The notes under the pieces are model-generated. The model was not told the origin of the DNA. It did no database searches and saw only the letters and a list, made by a program, of their open reading frames with translations. Shown here in pieces: positions 1 through 6,880 of a DNA stretch of 64,000 bases (positions within the stretch are counted from its first letter, which is position 1; each line of letters starts with the position of its first letter). Origin of the DNA: Desulfuromonadales bacterium (GTDB taxonomy: Bacteria; Desulfobacterota; Desulfuromonadia; Desulfuromonadales; BM103); NCBI GenBank assembly GCA_030145205.1, contig JAQYVZ010000007.1, forward strand, positions 1 to 64,000. The letters run 5' to 3'. Made by a program: the position numbers and the translations under genes.

Positions 1-137
1 AGGAACGCTTTCGGGCGGGTTGGGATGTTCTTGTGAACGACCGTCTCTCCGGAAGCATCGAGGATACAGACATACATGGCATCGGCATGCAGGTCGATAC
101 CGCAATAAAAATCGTGCTGTTTCGTGTAAAATCTCAT
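1..137 (-). CDS. IS110-family transposase, N-terminal part (cut by window edge)
   Basis: Reading leftward from the ATG at 137 gives 45 residues that begin MRFYTKQHDFYCGIDLHADA and continue with MYVCILDASGETVVHKNIP. The CGIDLHAD-MYVCI stretch is the first conserved block of IS110-family DEDD transposases, and its Asp is one of the catalytic acids. The gene runs off the left edge, so the C-terminal serine domain cannot be checked. The non-coding stretch upstream of the start is only about 75 bp. That fits the IS1111 subgroup, whose long structured end lies on the other side of the gene, better than IS110 proper. The element directly abuts an attC-like repeat, and an IS1111 subgroup is known to target integron attC sites. 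Confidence 0.85.
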   Translation of the reverse strand, partial: MRFYTKQHDFYCGIDLHADAMYVCILDASGETVVHKNIPTRPKAF

Positions 138-138
138 G

Positions 139-215
139 GTGCAGTCTCCTTTCTTTGAGGTTTTCCGATTCTCAAAGGATACCGGATGGTCCGGTATCTG
201 GGAGGGGGCCTGCAC
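139..215. mobile_element. Terminal region of the IS110-family element
   Basis: GTGCAGTCTCC at 139 and its imperfect reverse complement near 201-215 (ending CTGCAC) form a short inverted repeat. Between them is a perfect 8-bp hairpin, ATACCGGA-TGG-TCCGGTAT, at 179-197. The stretch lies between the transposase start and the beginning of the attC-like repeat, so it is probably the end of the insertion sequence. The exact junction cannot be fixed without the uninterrupted site. Confidence 0.5.
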
Positions 216-219
216 TAGT

Positions 220-336
220 ATCAAACTAATCAACGCGGACGGGAAATACGTCTGTGCAAAATTGAAAAACAAACTCTAAAATTGCGGTTGTGGCCGAAAT
301 GTCGCTTCGCCGCTGCTCAGGTCAAAACCGTTAGCT
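220..336 (+). other. attC-like recombination site 1 (5' part possibly interrupted by the IS)
   Basis: From 228 to about 300 this region aligns base for base, with few gaps, to site 2 at 3449-3520. Shared blocks include ATCAAC, GGACGG, AAATACGTCTG, ATTGAAAA and AATTGCGGTTG. It ends GCTCAGGTC-AAAACC-GTTAGCT (330-336), which resembles the L'/R' end of attC sites. The outer R'' box is poor (ATCAAAC at 220-226), which would fit disruption by the adjacent IS110-family element. A racemase fragment begins 24 bp downstream. Confidence 0.6.
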
Positions 337-359
337 GCAGCTGACATTTTGAGGCAACA

Positions 360-515
360 ATGGGCAAATTGGTTAAATTTCCAGATGATATTTTCTTCCT
401 TGGCTGCACAGAAATTCCTTTACTGGTTAAGCTGGAAGATGTCCACGTTCCCTTGCTTGACACTACAGCCATTCACGCTGAAGCAGCACTGCAACATTCG
501 ACCGGTCGAACATAA
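360..515 (+). pseudogene. C-terminal fragment of an aspartate/glutamate racemase
   Basis: An ATG preceded by TGAGGCAACA opens a 51-residue frame containing FLGCTEIPLLVKLEDV, then PLLDTTAIHAEAALQ. This matches the C-terminal end of the intact racemase encoded at 5974-6675 (LGCTEIPLLINQEDC ... FDTAVIHAEAALK), including the second catalytic cysteine. The first roughly 180 residues are absent, so it cannot be a working racemase of this type. The nucleotide sequences are well diverged, so it is not a recent copy of the intact gene. It begins just after attC-like site 1, in cassette position. Confidence 0.75.
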
Positions 516-620
516 GCAGGCCGGACACAACCCCACGACCTAACCATTGCCTCAACTCGCCGGACCCGTGGCAATAATTCGCAACCCATCCATTAAACAC
601 TTCAGCTACGGACAGAGCAG
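516..620. other. Intergenic stretch, nothing recognised
   Basis: About 105 bp between the racemase fragment and the ATP-grasp gene. It contains TAACC and short GC-rich segments but no clear CCGTTA-type attC end, promoter or terminator. Confidence 0.4.
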
Positions 621-1793
621 ATGTTTTTCGTCGACAAGCCTTATCTATCAGACTTCTTCAAAAACACACTTAAAGAAAACGCCATTCCGGTCGTTGCCAC
701 AGAGAGTGCGCAAACGTTGGGCCTCCCTCCGGGAACGCACCTCATCAGTGAAGAGGAGGCCATCGAGATGGCCCGTAGCAACGCGGACCTGGCCATCTAC
801 ACGACCTCTGAAAATGCCATCGGCTGGATCGCTCGGCATTTGCCGTTCAGCTCTCTTCCCGAAAAAATCGAACTCTTTAAAGACAAGTCGAAATTTCGAA
901 CGCTTATCAAGCCGCTCTTCCCCGATTTTTATTTTCGAGAGGTTCGCGCAGAAGAGTTGCAGAACCTCTTCTTCAACGACATCCCGTTGCCGTTCATCAT
1001 CAAACCAACGGTAGGTTTTTTCAGCATGGGCGTTTACAAGGTCACCAGCCACCAGGGATGGCTTGAGGTTGTCGAAGCGATCCAGATCGAGATGGAGCAG
1101 ATCAAGGATCTCTACCCGACAGAGGTTCTGGATGCTGGGTCATTTATCATTGAACAGTGTATTGATGGCGAAGAGTTCGCGGTTGATGCCTATTACGATG
1201 CGACAGGCGAACCAGTGATTGTCGGTATCCATAAGCACGCATTCTCTTCCGAAAACGACGTCAGTGACCGGGTTTATCTATCGTCAAAAGAGATCATCGC
1301 AAACAACCTTGAGGACTTTACTGCATTCGCCAGAGAGCTTGGCCGTTTGGCCGGGGTGAAGAACTTTCCTGTCCATATTGAACTCAGACGGGAAACCGAT
1401 GGCCGCCTGTTGCCGATCGAAGTTAACCCGATGCGTTTTGGCGGCTGGTGCTCTACAGCGGACATGACCAGCTTGGCCTATGGTTTCAACCCCTACCTGT
1501 GTTACTACACCCAAACCAAACCGGACTGGCCCGAGATCCTCAAAGGGAAAGACGATAAACTGTATAGCATCGTCGTGCTGGACAACTCGTCCGGCGTCTC
1601 TGGAGAAAAGATCACTTCCTTCGACTATCAGAAACTTCTCGCCGATTTCGAAAAACCGCTTGAGTTGAGGAAAATCGATTACAAGACATATCCCGTGTTC
1701 GCTTTTTTGTTTACAGAAACCAGAAAAGACAATTTCGCGGAACTTGAACATATTCTCGATTCAGATTTACGAGAGTATGTCTCTGTTCGATAG
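621..1793 (+). CDS. ATP-grasp domain protein
   Basis: A 390-residue protein with an ATP-grasp fold: a central FIIKPTVGFFSMGV (about 135-148) that should bind the nucleotide, FIIEQCIDGEEFAVDAYY (about 174-191), and HIELRRETDGRLLPIEVNPM followed by RFGG (about 253-276), where the Glu and Asn normally bind metal. Relatives ligate a carboxylate to an amine or thiol through an acyl phosphate; the substrate here cannot be read from sequence. The CGGC-domain gene starts 22 bp after its stop, suggesting a two-gene unit. The start follows GGACAGAGCAG, a weak ribosome site. It sits in the integron-like region without its own attC at the 3' end. Confidence 0.8.
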   Translation: MFFVDKPYLSDFFKNTLKENAIPVVATESAQTLGLPPGTHLISEEEAIEMARSNADLAIYTTSENAIGWIARHLPFSSLPEKIELFKDKSKFRTLIKPLFPDFYFREVRAEELQNLFFNDIPLPFIIKPTVGFFSMGVYKVTSHQGWLEVVEAIQIEMEQIKDLYPTEVLDAGSFIIEQCIDGEEFAVDAYYDATGEPVIVGIHKHAFSSENDVSDRVYLSSKEIIANNLEDFTAFARELGRLAGVKNFPVHIELRRETDGRLLPIEVNPMRFGGWCSTADMTSLAYGFNPYLCYYTQTKPDWPEILKGKDDKLYSIVVLDNSSGVSGEKITSFDYQKLLADFEKPLELRKIDYKTYPVFAFLFTETRKDNFAELEHILDSDLREYVSVR

Positions 1794-1815
1794 TCACGCA
1801 TTGAAAGGATTCGTC

Positions 1816-2262
1816 ATGAATGCAAAGACAAAGATTGGCATCATCATCTGTGATCGCTATCGCCGCTGTGCCGGTGGAAAATGTTTTCGGGCGATGAAGA
1901 ACAAGGCCGGAGCTTTCAGCGTCTACACCGACACCGAGCTCGAGCTGGTGGGCTACACAAGCTGTGATGGCTGCCCAGGCGGCAACATCGAATATGCCGG
2001 TGAAGAGATGGTCAAGAATGGCGCAGAAGTCATTCATCTGGCGACTGGTCTGGTGGTCGGCTATCCGCCTTGCCCCCATATCGAATCTTTCCACGCCTTC
2101 ATTGAGGCACGCTTCAACGTCAAGGTTGTGGTCGGGACCCACCCGATCCCTCAAAAGTACCTGGACACGCACACAACTCTCGGAACCTGGTCGGACACCA
2201 AATGGGAACCACTGGTCGCGCCGACAATGAGCGATGCAGCAGCACGGCTGGATTATAACTGA
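1816..2262 (+). CDS. CGGC-domain protein (putative metal-binding)
   Basis: A 148-residue protein with paired cysteine motifs CAGGKC (about 17-22) and CDGCPGG (about 54-60), then GYPPCPHIESF. This is the pattern of the CGGC domain family, thought to bind metal through the cysteines; no function is established. The ATG at 1816 was chosen because GAAAGGA lies just upstream; the open frame extends further 5' into the ATP-grasp gene without good reason. The stop is directly followed by IS3-family debris, so any attC that once followed has been lost or displaced. Confidence 0.75.
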   Translation: MNAKTKIGIIICDRYRRCAGGKCFRAMKNKAGAFSVYTDTELELVGYTSCDGCPGGNIEYAGEEMVKNGAEVIHLATGLVVGYPPCPHIESFHAFIEARFNVKVVVGTHPIPQKYLDTHTTLGTWSDTKWEPLVAPTMSDAAARLDYN

Positions 2263-2284
2263 GAGCAGAAGCTTGGCAGGAGAA

Positions 2285-2614
2285 ATGACTGTTTCGCAAC
2301 GAGAACCAAAAGGCAACACCTTGATCCATTCGGATCATGGTGTACAGTACAGGGGCAATGAATACCAGGAAACACTCAGGAACTGCGATATCGATTGCAG
2401 TATGAGCCGCAAGGGGAATTGCTGAGACAATGCAGTGATGAAATCATTCTTCAGCCGTCTGAAAGTGGAACTGATTTACGCTGAGGATTACAAGACCGTC
2501 GATGAAGTAAGGTCCGGGGTGTTTGAGTCTATCGAAATGTTCTATAAACGGATGCGGCGTCATTACTCGCTTGATTATGTCAGCCCGCATAAGTTTGAAC
2601 AGCAGCTTGCTTAA
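2285..2614 (+). pseudogene. IS3-family transposase (OrfB) C-terminal remnant
   Basis: The reading frame gives LIHSDHGVQYRGNEYQ, SMSRKGNC-stop-DNAVMKSFFSRLKVEL and RRHYSLDYVSPHKFEQQLA. These are the second and third catalytic blocks of the IS3-family DDE integrase. The TGA at 2423-2425 replaces the Trp codon of the usual NCWDN motif; otherwise the frame is intact to TAA at 2612-2614. The N-terminal part and OrfA are missing, so this is a 3' remnant of an element. Confidence 0.9.
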
Positions 2615-2620
2615 TTAAAC

Positions 2621-2646
2621 GTGTCCACGATTCGTGGGTCAGGCCA
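2621..2646. repeat. Probable right terminal inverted repeat of the IS3-family remnant
   Basis: Read on the minus strand this is TGGCCTGACCCACGAATCG then TGGACAC. That is the TGnnCTGACCC...TGGACAC layout common at IS3-family ends, and it lies 6 bp after the transposase stop. Just beyond it, GCGTTTTATG resembles the right end of an attC site, so the element may have replaced most of one. Confidence 0.55.
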
Positions 2647-2667
2647 GCGTTTTATGATGGAGGCAAA

Positions 2668-3435
2668 ATGAAAGATATAGAGTCTGAGAAAAAAATAGCT
2701 GTTTTGATTGATGCCGAGAATGCACAATATTCCGTATTGGGAGCTGTCTTGTCAGAGTTGTCCAAGCATGGACACATCATTACAAAAAGAGCTTATGGCG
2801 ATTGGAGCAGCAATCATCTTAAAAATTGGAAGCAGCCTTTAAATGAACTGGCTATTAATCCAGTTCAACAATTCTCCTACACTCAGGGAAAAAATTCTTC
2901 TGATGCAGCAATGATAATAGATGCCATGGATCTATTGTATTCTGGAAAATTTGATTCATTTGCACTTGTCTCAAGTGATAGTGATTTCACAAAACTAGCT
3001 TCCAGACTGAAAGAATCTCAGATTTACGTTTTTGGCGTTGGCGAGAAAAAAACCCCTACTGCCTTCAGAAACGCCTGTGACGATTTTATCTCTACAGAGG
3101 TCATTAAACCCCCTGATTCAGACAAGCAAGATTCACCGAATGGAACGAGTGCAAGCAAAGGTCAGAAAAAAACAAAGAATGACCTAAGGGGCGATACAAA
3201 GCTTGTCAATATTTTAAGAAATGCGATTAGTGAATATGAAAATGACGATGGCTGGGCTCATCTCGCAAGCTGTGGTCAACTTATTAAAAAGCAATTTCCA
3301 GACTTCGACCCAAGGAATTATGGCTATCGAACACTTACTTTATTGATAGAGGAAACTGACTTGTTTGAAATTGAACGGCGTCAATCTGGCAGCGGAACTG
3401 TTCACGATATTTACGTAAGAGATAAAAGAAAATGA
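2668..3435 (+). CDS. NYN-domain (PIN-like) protein with C-terminal OST-HTH domain
   Basis: 255 residues. The N-terminal half is an NYN/LabA-like PIN nuclease fold: AVLIDAENAQ (11-20, acidic Asp15), KNSSDAAMIIDAMDLL (75-90) and SSDSDF (102-107). These supply the acidic cluster expected for a metal-dependent RNase. A lysine-rich linker of about 50 residues leads to a C-terminal OST-HTH/LOTUS-like domain (about 178-250: LVNILRNAISEYENDDGWAH, then LFEIERR) that in relatives binds RNA. Start chosen for GGAGG 5 bp upstream. It is followed immediately by attC-like site 2, as expected for a cassette gene. The RNA target is unknown. Confidence 0.85.
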   Translation: MKDIESEKKIAVLIDAENAQYSVLGAVLSELSKHGHIITKRAYGDWSSNHLKNWKQPLNELAINPVQQFSYTQGKNSSDAAMIIDAMDLLYSGKFDSFALVSSDSDFTKLASRLKESQIYVFGVGEKKTPTAFRNACDDFISTEVIKPPDSDKQDSPNGTSASKGQKKTKNDLRGDTKLVNILRNAISEYENDDGWAHLASCGQLIKKQFPDFDPRNYGYRTLTLLIEETDLFEIERRQSGSGTVHDIYVRDKRK

Positions 3436-3436
3436 C

Positions 3437-3553
3437 GCATAACCGGCCAATCAACCGGACGGAAAATACGTCTGCGCGACATTGAAAAGCAAAACCTAAA
3501 TTGCGGTTGGGCATGCAAGTTTGCGTCGTCACCGCTTATCACTACCGTTATAT
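3437..3553 (+). other. attC-like recombination site 2
   Basis: Starts GCATAAC (3437-3443, R''-like) two bases after the NYN stop and ends ACC-GTTATAT (3547-3553, R'-like), 11 bp before the next start codon. Its first 85 bp share extended similarity with site 1. The arms pair imperfectly: the ATCAACCGG side lies opposite CCGCTTATC, and the CG-rich inner part lies opposite GCGTCGTC. This 117-bp layout is that of a gene-cassette attC. Confidence 0.65.
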
Positions 3554-3564
3554 GGATGTAAACT

Positions 3565-4002
3565 ATGGATATTTTTTTAGAAGCAGCAATAGCAGAGGCG
3601 AGAAAAGGGATGGCTGCTGGCGGTATCCCTATCGGATCGGTATTAGTTATTGATGGTCAAATCGTTGGGCGTGGTCACAACCAGCGCGTACAAAAAGGGA
3701 GCGCTGTATTGCACGCAGAGATGGACTGCTTAGAAAATGCGGGACGAATTAAAGCCTCAGATTATCGTCGAGCAACCCTGTACTCGACGTTATCCCCCTG
3801 CGATATGTGTAGCGGTGCAGTGCTGCTCTATGGAATCCCCAAGGTCGTTATAGGAGAAAATCGTACCTTTCGCGGGCCGGAGGATTATGTAAGGTCTCGA
3901 GGTGTAGAAGTTGTCGTTATCGATAGCCAGGAATGTTATGAGATTATGGAAACATTCATTGTATGCAATCCGAATTTGTGGAATGAAGACATTGGCGTGT
4001 AG
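3565..4002 (+). CDS. Cytosine deaminase of the yeast Fcy1 type
   Basis: 145 residues of the cytidine/deoxycytidylate deaminase superfamily with zinc ligands HAE (50-52) and PCDMC (78-82). It resembles yeast cytosine deaminase more than TadA or bacterial CodA: QKGSAVLHAEMDCLENAGR, TLYSTLSPCDMCSGAVLLYG, the GENRTF loop and a C-terminal NLWNEDIG that matches the Fcy1 tail closing the active site. It probably deaminates cytosine to uracil in the cytoplasm for pyrimidine salvage; a related base is possible. No Shine-Dalgarno is visible, and the start lies 11 bp from the attC end. Confidence 0.85.
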   Translation: MDIFLEAAIAEARKGMAAGGIPIGSVLVIDGQIVGRGHNQRVQKGSAVLHAEMDCLENAGRIKASDYRRATLYSTLSPCDMCSGAVLLYGIPKVVIGENRTFRGPEDYVRSRGVEVVVIDSQECYEIMETFIVCNPNLWNEDIGV

Positions 4003-4008
4003 AATTCC

Positions 4009-4114
4009 ACATGACAATGTGCTCAAGACAGACTGAAATTACGCGACTGCTCCCCGAAAATAATTGTTTATGTCGATTCGGGAGACCGCAGCCCGCTTAG
4101 CTAGACCGTTAGGT
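4009..4114 (+). other. attC-like recombination site 3
   Basis: Ends GCTTAGCTAGACC-GTTAGGT, a full match to the GTTRRRY core. A degenerate R'' (ACATGAC) starts at 4009. The arms fold back: CTCAAGACAG opposite GCTTAGC with one unpaired base, and inside them CTCCCCGAA opposite TTCGGGAG. The single extra base in the left arm is a recognised asymmetry of attC sites. Confidence 0.65.
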
Positions 4115-4131
4115 AAAACAGGAGGGACATC

Positions 4132-4686
4132 ATGGATTTTGAGTTTCAAGAGGAGTCCACACCGCCACAACACTCCAATTTTGTAAATGTCCTTGCATGG
4201 ATCTTTATTATCCTTGGTGGTTTTGCAACATTTATGAGTATTCTGCAAAATATTATGATCCAAACGATGTTCCCGAAAGAGCAGATGGATCAAGCAATCC
4301 AGCAGGCAGAAAAAACAGACCAGATACCTGCTTTCGCTAACTATATGTTTAACCACTTTGACCTCTTCTTCCTGTTTTTTCTCGTCGTATCAGCAACCAG
4401 CTTGATTGCTGCGATAGCTCTGCTAAAGAGAAAGAATTGGGCCAGAATTACCTTTATTGTTTTAATGGCTCTGGGAATTTGCTGGAATGTCGGTGGGCTG
4501 GTTTTACAGTTCACCATGTTTGGCAGTATGCCTGAAATGGCCAGCAAAGGCGCACCTCCCGAATTTGAAAGAATGATGCTCATTATGAAAATCGCGAGTG
4601 TAATAATGGTTGTAGCTATCTCCTCTCTGTTTGGCTGGGTCATTAAGAAACTTACTTCAGCGCCGATAAAAGCTGAATTTGTCTAA
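4132..4686 (+). CDS. Four-helix membrane protein of unknown function
   Basis: 184 residues; no family recognised. Four hydrophobic segments: about 18-40 (VNVLAWIFIILGGFATFM), 75-97 (FDLFFLFFLVVSATSLIA), 103-125 (ARITFIVLMALGICWNVGG) and 147-168 (IASVIMVVAISSLFGWVI), so an inner-membrane protein. A polar, Met- and Gln-rich loop lies between helices 1 and 2. The start is set by AGGAGGGACATC immediately upstream, a strong ribosome site, which is unusual for the cassette genes here. Its TAA stop lies inside the R'' box of attC-like site 4. Function cannot be inferred. Confidence 0.75.
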   Translation: MDFEFQEESTPPQHSNFVNVLAWIFIILGGFATFMSILQNIMIQTMFPKEQMDQAIQQAEKTDQIPAFANYMFNHFDLFFLFFLVVSATSLIAAIALLKRKNWARITFIVLMALGICWNVGGLVLQFTMFGSMPEMASKGAPPEFERMMLIMKIASVIMVVAISSLFGWVIKKLTSAPIKAEFV

Positions 4687-4742
4687 CCACGTCCACGAGA
4701 CCGGACCGGTGTACGCCACGGCTCAGGTCTAAACCGTTATGT
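4681..4742 (+). other. attC-like recombination site 4 (short, best-formed)
   Basis: 62 bp. R''-like GTCTAAC at 4681-4687 fits RYYYAAC and overlaps the preceding stop codon; R'-like GTTATGT is at 4736-4742. The inner boxes are GAGACCG (left) and CGGCTC (right), which pair with one extrahelical A in the left box, as in classical 59-base elements. The next start codon follows after 6 bp. This is the clearest attC in the window. Confidence 0.75.
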
Positions 4743-4748
4743 GCGAAA

Positions 4749-5378
4749 ATGAAACCCGATAAACACCTCATCTTCCCCATTGTTTTAGCTTTACTGCTAC
4801 TTTTAACAAGTTGTGGGGGAGTAGAGGAAACTCGCATTGCTGACTGCGTTGATCAAGCAAGTATTTACTCGACAGAAGACTTGCAATTCTACGCCGTCAG
4901 CGACAATAGTCGTAACAAGTCATATGCTTCACTTGATATTCCCGACGACGAATTCTATTTGTGCTTCAATGACAAAAAAAGCAACATCACGGATCAATGC
5001 GCTGATTATGATTATTTAGGATTCAATGCAAAGAAGTTGACAGCAGGCACGAAAATCAGCTTTGACGGTTACGTAGTAAAAACTGTCAAATGGGGCATTA
5101 CAACCATAGACTCAGGCCCTTCCCCAACGACGTGGTTAAGAGCCAAACTTGATTCTGGGGAGATTATTTGGGTTTCTGGTCACGAGCTAATGTGGTTTTT
5201 CGAGAGAAACCGGGATATCACGCCAACAAACAAAAAAGCTTACGAGCAACTTCGGATAGAAGAAAGACTCCCGTCGCCAATTCAATATAACGCGCAAAAC
5301 AGACCAACCGAGGAGTCAATGGAAAAAAACTATCGAGAACAATCCAGAATCGAAAACTGGGACTGTTCTATAAGATAA
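4749..5378 (+). CDS. Lipoprotein of unknown function
   Basis: 209 residues with a lipoprotein signal peptide: basic N-terminus MKPDKH, a hydrophobic stretch IVLALLLLL, then lipobox TSCGG with the acylated Cys at about residue 22. The mature part has several cysteines and a central segment (TKISFDGYVVKTVKWG ... WLRAKLDSGEIIWVSGHELM) that may be a small beta-barrel of the SH3-like kind; this is only an impression. It is probably anchored to the outer or inner membrane facing the periplasm. It starts 6 bp after attC-like site 4 and lacks a Shine-Dalgarno, as is frequent for cassette genes. Confidence 0.7.
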   Translation: MKPDKHLIFPIVLALLLLLTSCGGVEETRIADCVDQASIYSTEDLQFYAVSDNSRNKSYASLDIPDDEFYLCFNDKKSNITDQCADYDYLGFNAKKLTAGTKISFDGYVVKTVKWGITTIDSGPSPTTWLRAKLDSGEIIWVSGHELMWFFERNRDITPTNKKAYEQLRIEERLPSPIQYNAQNRPTEESMEKNYREQSRIENWDCSIR

Positions 5379-5481
5379 CCAACCGTTCGAGTAATGACGA
5401 GTGACGCGGGTGGGGGATTCGCGCAGGCAGGAGACATCACTGCCCTGAGTGCACCCGCCACCCAATTCAGAACCGCGATAC
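5373..5481 (+). other. Degenerate attC-like palindrome 5
   Basis: Begins AGATAAC over the lipoprotein stop and ends AGAACC-GCGATAC where GTTATAC-like sequence is expected. Inside is a strong fold: GCGGGTG opposite CACCCGC with GGCAG...CTGCC nested in it. The position between two cassette-like genes fits an attC, but the right core is not canonical. Confidence 0.35.
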
Positions 5482-5491
5482 GGCAAGACCA

Positions 5492-5833
5492 ATGATCAAG
5501 CTTTTCACTCCTGAAAATGATGTGCAGACTGCAATGCTCAAAGGAATATTTGAGTCAGAGGGGATACATTTCTTCATTCATAACGACAATTTCGGGTCAA
5601 TGAGGCCCGGAATCCGCATTGCGCTTTTCAACAAGAAAACCATCATGGTTCACGAGCAAGATTTTGAAAGAGCGCAAGAGCTTTTAAGGAACTTCCTCAG
5701 CAATCTCGAAGAAACCGAACCGGAACAAGAAACGGGATCATCGGACTACTCATTCCTGGATAAATGCCGACTGGTAATTGAGGCGTTACTGTTCGGGTGG
5801 ATCATGCCGGGGAAACGGTGGCGGAACAAATAG
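5492..5833 (+). CDS. DUF2007-domain protein
   Basis: 113 residues. The N-terminal 70 residues (MIKLFTPENDVQTAMLKGIF, then FFIHNDNFGS and TIMVHEQDFERAQELLRNFL) match the small DUF2007 domain, a ferredoxin-like fold often annotated as a putative signal-transducing protein. The C-terminal 35 residues (SFLDKCRLVIEALLFGWIMPGK) contain a hydrophobic segment that may touch the membrane. Biochemical role unknown. Flanked by attC-like sites 5 and 6, so probably a single-gene cassette. No convincing ribosome site precedes the ATG. Confidence 0.75.
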   Translation: MIKLFTPENDVQTAMLKGIFESEGIHFFIHNDNFGSMRPGIRIALFNKKTIMVHEQDFERAQELLRNFLSNLEETEPEQETGSSDYSFLDKCRLVIEALLFGWIMPGKRWRNK

Positions 5834-5835
5834 CA

Positions 5836-5941
5836 ATATAACCAATAGCCGAAAATCGACGCGTGAAACTTCGGTGGTTCACGTAGACAAACTACACGCT
5901 GGGCGGTAACTGCTACGCGTCTCATCTCAAAACCGTCAGCG
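5836..5941 (+). other. attC-like recombination site 6
   Basis: Starts ATATAAC (5836-5842) three bases after the DUF2007 stop and ends CTCATCTCAAAACC-GTCAGCG (5935-5941), one base off the GTT core. GACGCGT and ACGCGTC in the two arms pair perfectly, with one extra base in the left arm (AATCG against TGAG). The end sequence closely resembles the ends of sites 1 and 4. Confidence 0.65.
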
Positions 5942-5973
5942 ACCCAAAAACACCAGCGGTATCGGGGCCCAAA

Positions 5974-6675
5974 ATGCATAAAAAAATAGGGATTATCGGA
6001 GGCCTAAGCCCTGAGTCAACGGCAAGTTACTACCTTCATATCACTCGTTCTTTCGTGGAAAAATTTGGTAATTACAGTTACCCAGAGATTATTATCTACA
6101 GTGTAAATCTCGAAAACTACCATCTGTGGCGTGCAGCAAACCGGTGGGACCTCATCACAAATGACCTGATACGTGTTGCGAAAAACCTTAAAACTGCTGG
6201 GGCTGATTTTGGGTTGATCGCAACCAATACAATGCACAAGGTATTTGACGACGTCCAACGGTCTATTGATCTCCCATTGATCCATTTAATTGATGCAACA
6301 GTCGACACAATAAGAACGAAAAACATCTCTACGGTTGGCCTGCTTGGCACCAAATATACAATGACAGACGGTTTCTACACCGACAGACTCAACAGAAACA
6401 ATTTGTCCACAGTTGTCCCGTCAATTGATGATCAAGAAATCATCCACAGGATCATTGTTGAAGAACTTGTGAGAGGGAAGCTTTCAGAAAGCTCTAAGCA
6501 GCACTACTTATCAATAATCGAAAAAATGAAAAGGAATGGGGCAGAAGGGATAATTCTCGGGTGTACCGAAATCCCACTGCTCATAAATCAAGAGGATTGC
6601 GATATCCCTGTCTTTGATACCGCCGTCATACATGCTGAAGCCGCTTTAAAAGCAGTCCTGAGTGACGAGGCATAA
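5974..6675 (+). CDS. Aspartate/glutamate racemase-family protein
   Basis: 233 residues, typical for the family. N-terminal GIIGGLSPESTASYY (6-20) forms the substrate pocket. The two catalytic positions are Thr84 in ATNTMHKV and Cys197 in LGCTEIPLL. A Thr/Cys pair rather than Cys/Cys is known from broad-specificity racemases such as E. coli YgeA, so this enzyme probably racemises several amino acids in the cytoplasm without PLP. It lies between attC-like sites 6 and 7. A truncated relative is at 360-515, so racemase genes have entered this array at least twice. Confidence 0.85.
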   Translation: MHKKIGIIGGLSPESTASYYLHITRSFVEKFGNYSYPEIIIYSVNLENYHLWRAANRWDLITNDLIRVAKNLKTAGADFGLIATNTMHKVFDDVQRSIDLPLIHLIDATVDTIRTKNISTVGLLGTKYTMTDGFYTDRLNRNNLSTVVPSIDDQEIIHRIIVEELVRGKLSESSKQHYLSIIEKMKRNGAEGIILGCTEIPLLINQEDCDIPVFDTAVIHAEAALKAVLSDEA

Positions 6676-6681
6676 AGTCCA

Positions 6682-6784
6682 GATAAACATGTAATCAACA
6701 CGGGCGAGATATGCTTCTGCTTTGAACAGAAAGAATTCGGAGGGTCGAGAGGAGTTTGTCGCCGGCTACCATAAACTGCTAGAA
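6682..6784 (+). other. Degenerate attC-like site 7
   Basis: GATAAAC at 6682-6688 begins 7 bp after the racemase stop. AATCAACACGGGCG with following ATATG-TTCTGC resembles the left arm of sites 1 and 2. The right arm GTCGCCGGCTACCATAAACT-GCTAGAA pairs with it (one unpaired A) and keeps the usual 10-bp spacing to the core, but the core is GCTAGAA rather than GTTAGAA. It is probably a decayed attC. Confidence 0.5.
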
Positions 6785-6880
6785 AAATCATGACTTTTCT
6801 TATAAATTCTTAAAGGCTCACACAGCGATGGCATGCAGCGCATCTATAATCGGTAGAATTCTGAAGAAGAAACAAGACAA

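Noticed and set aside
2423-2425. In-frame TGA in the IS3-family NC-stop-DN motif, considered as selenocysteine or recoding
   Set aside because: The codon replaces the conserved Trp (TGG to TGA), the rest of the element is already truncated, and no SECIS-like hairpin follows. A plain nonsense mutation is the simplest reading.
2621-2655. GTGTCCACGATTCGTGGGTC with following GCGTTTTATG as an attC
   Set aside because: The first part fits an IS3-family terminal repeat better; only the last 10 bp could belong to an attC, too little to call.
5373-5481. The GCGGGTG/CACCCGC palindrome as a transcription terminator
   Set aside because: No T-run follows and position matches the other attC-like sites; listed as degenerate attC-like instead.
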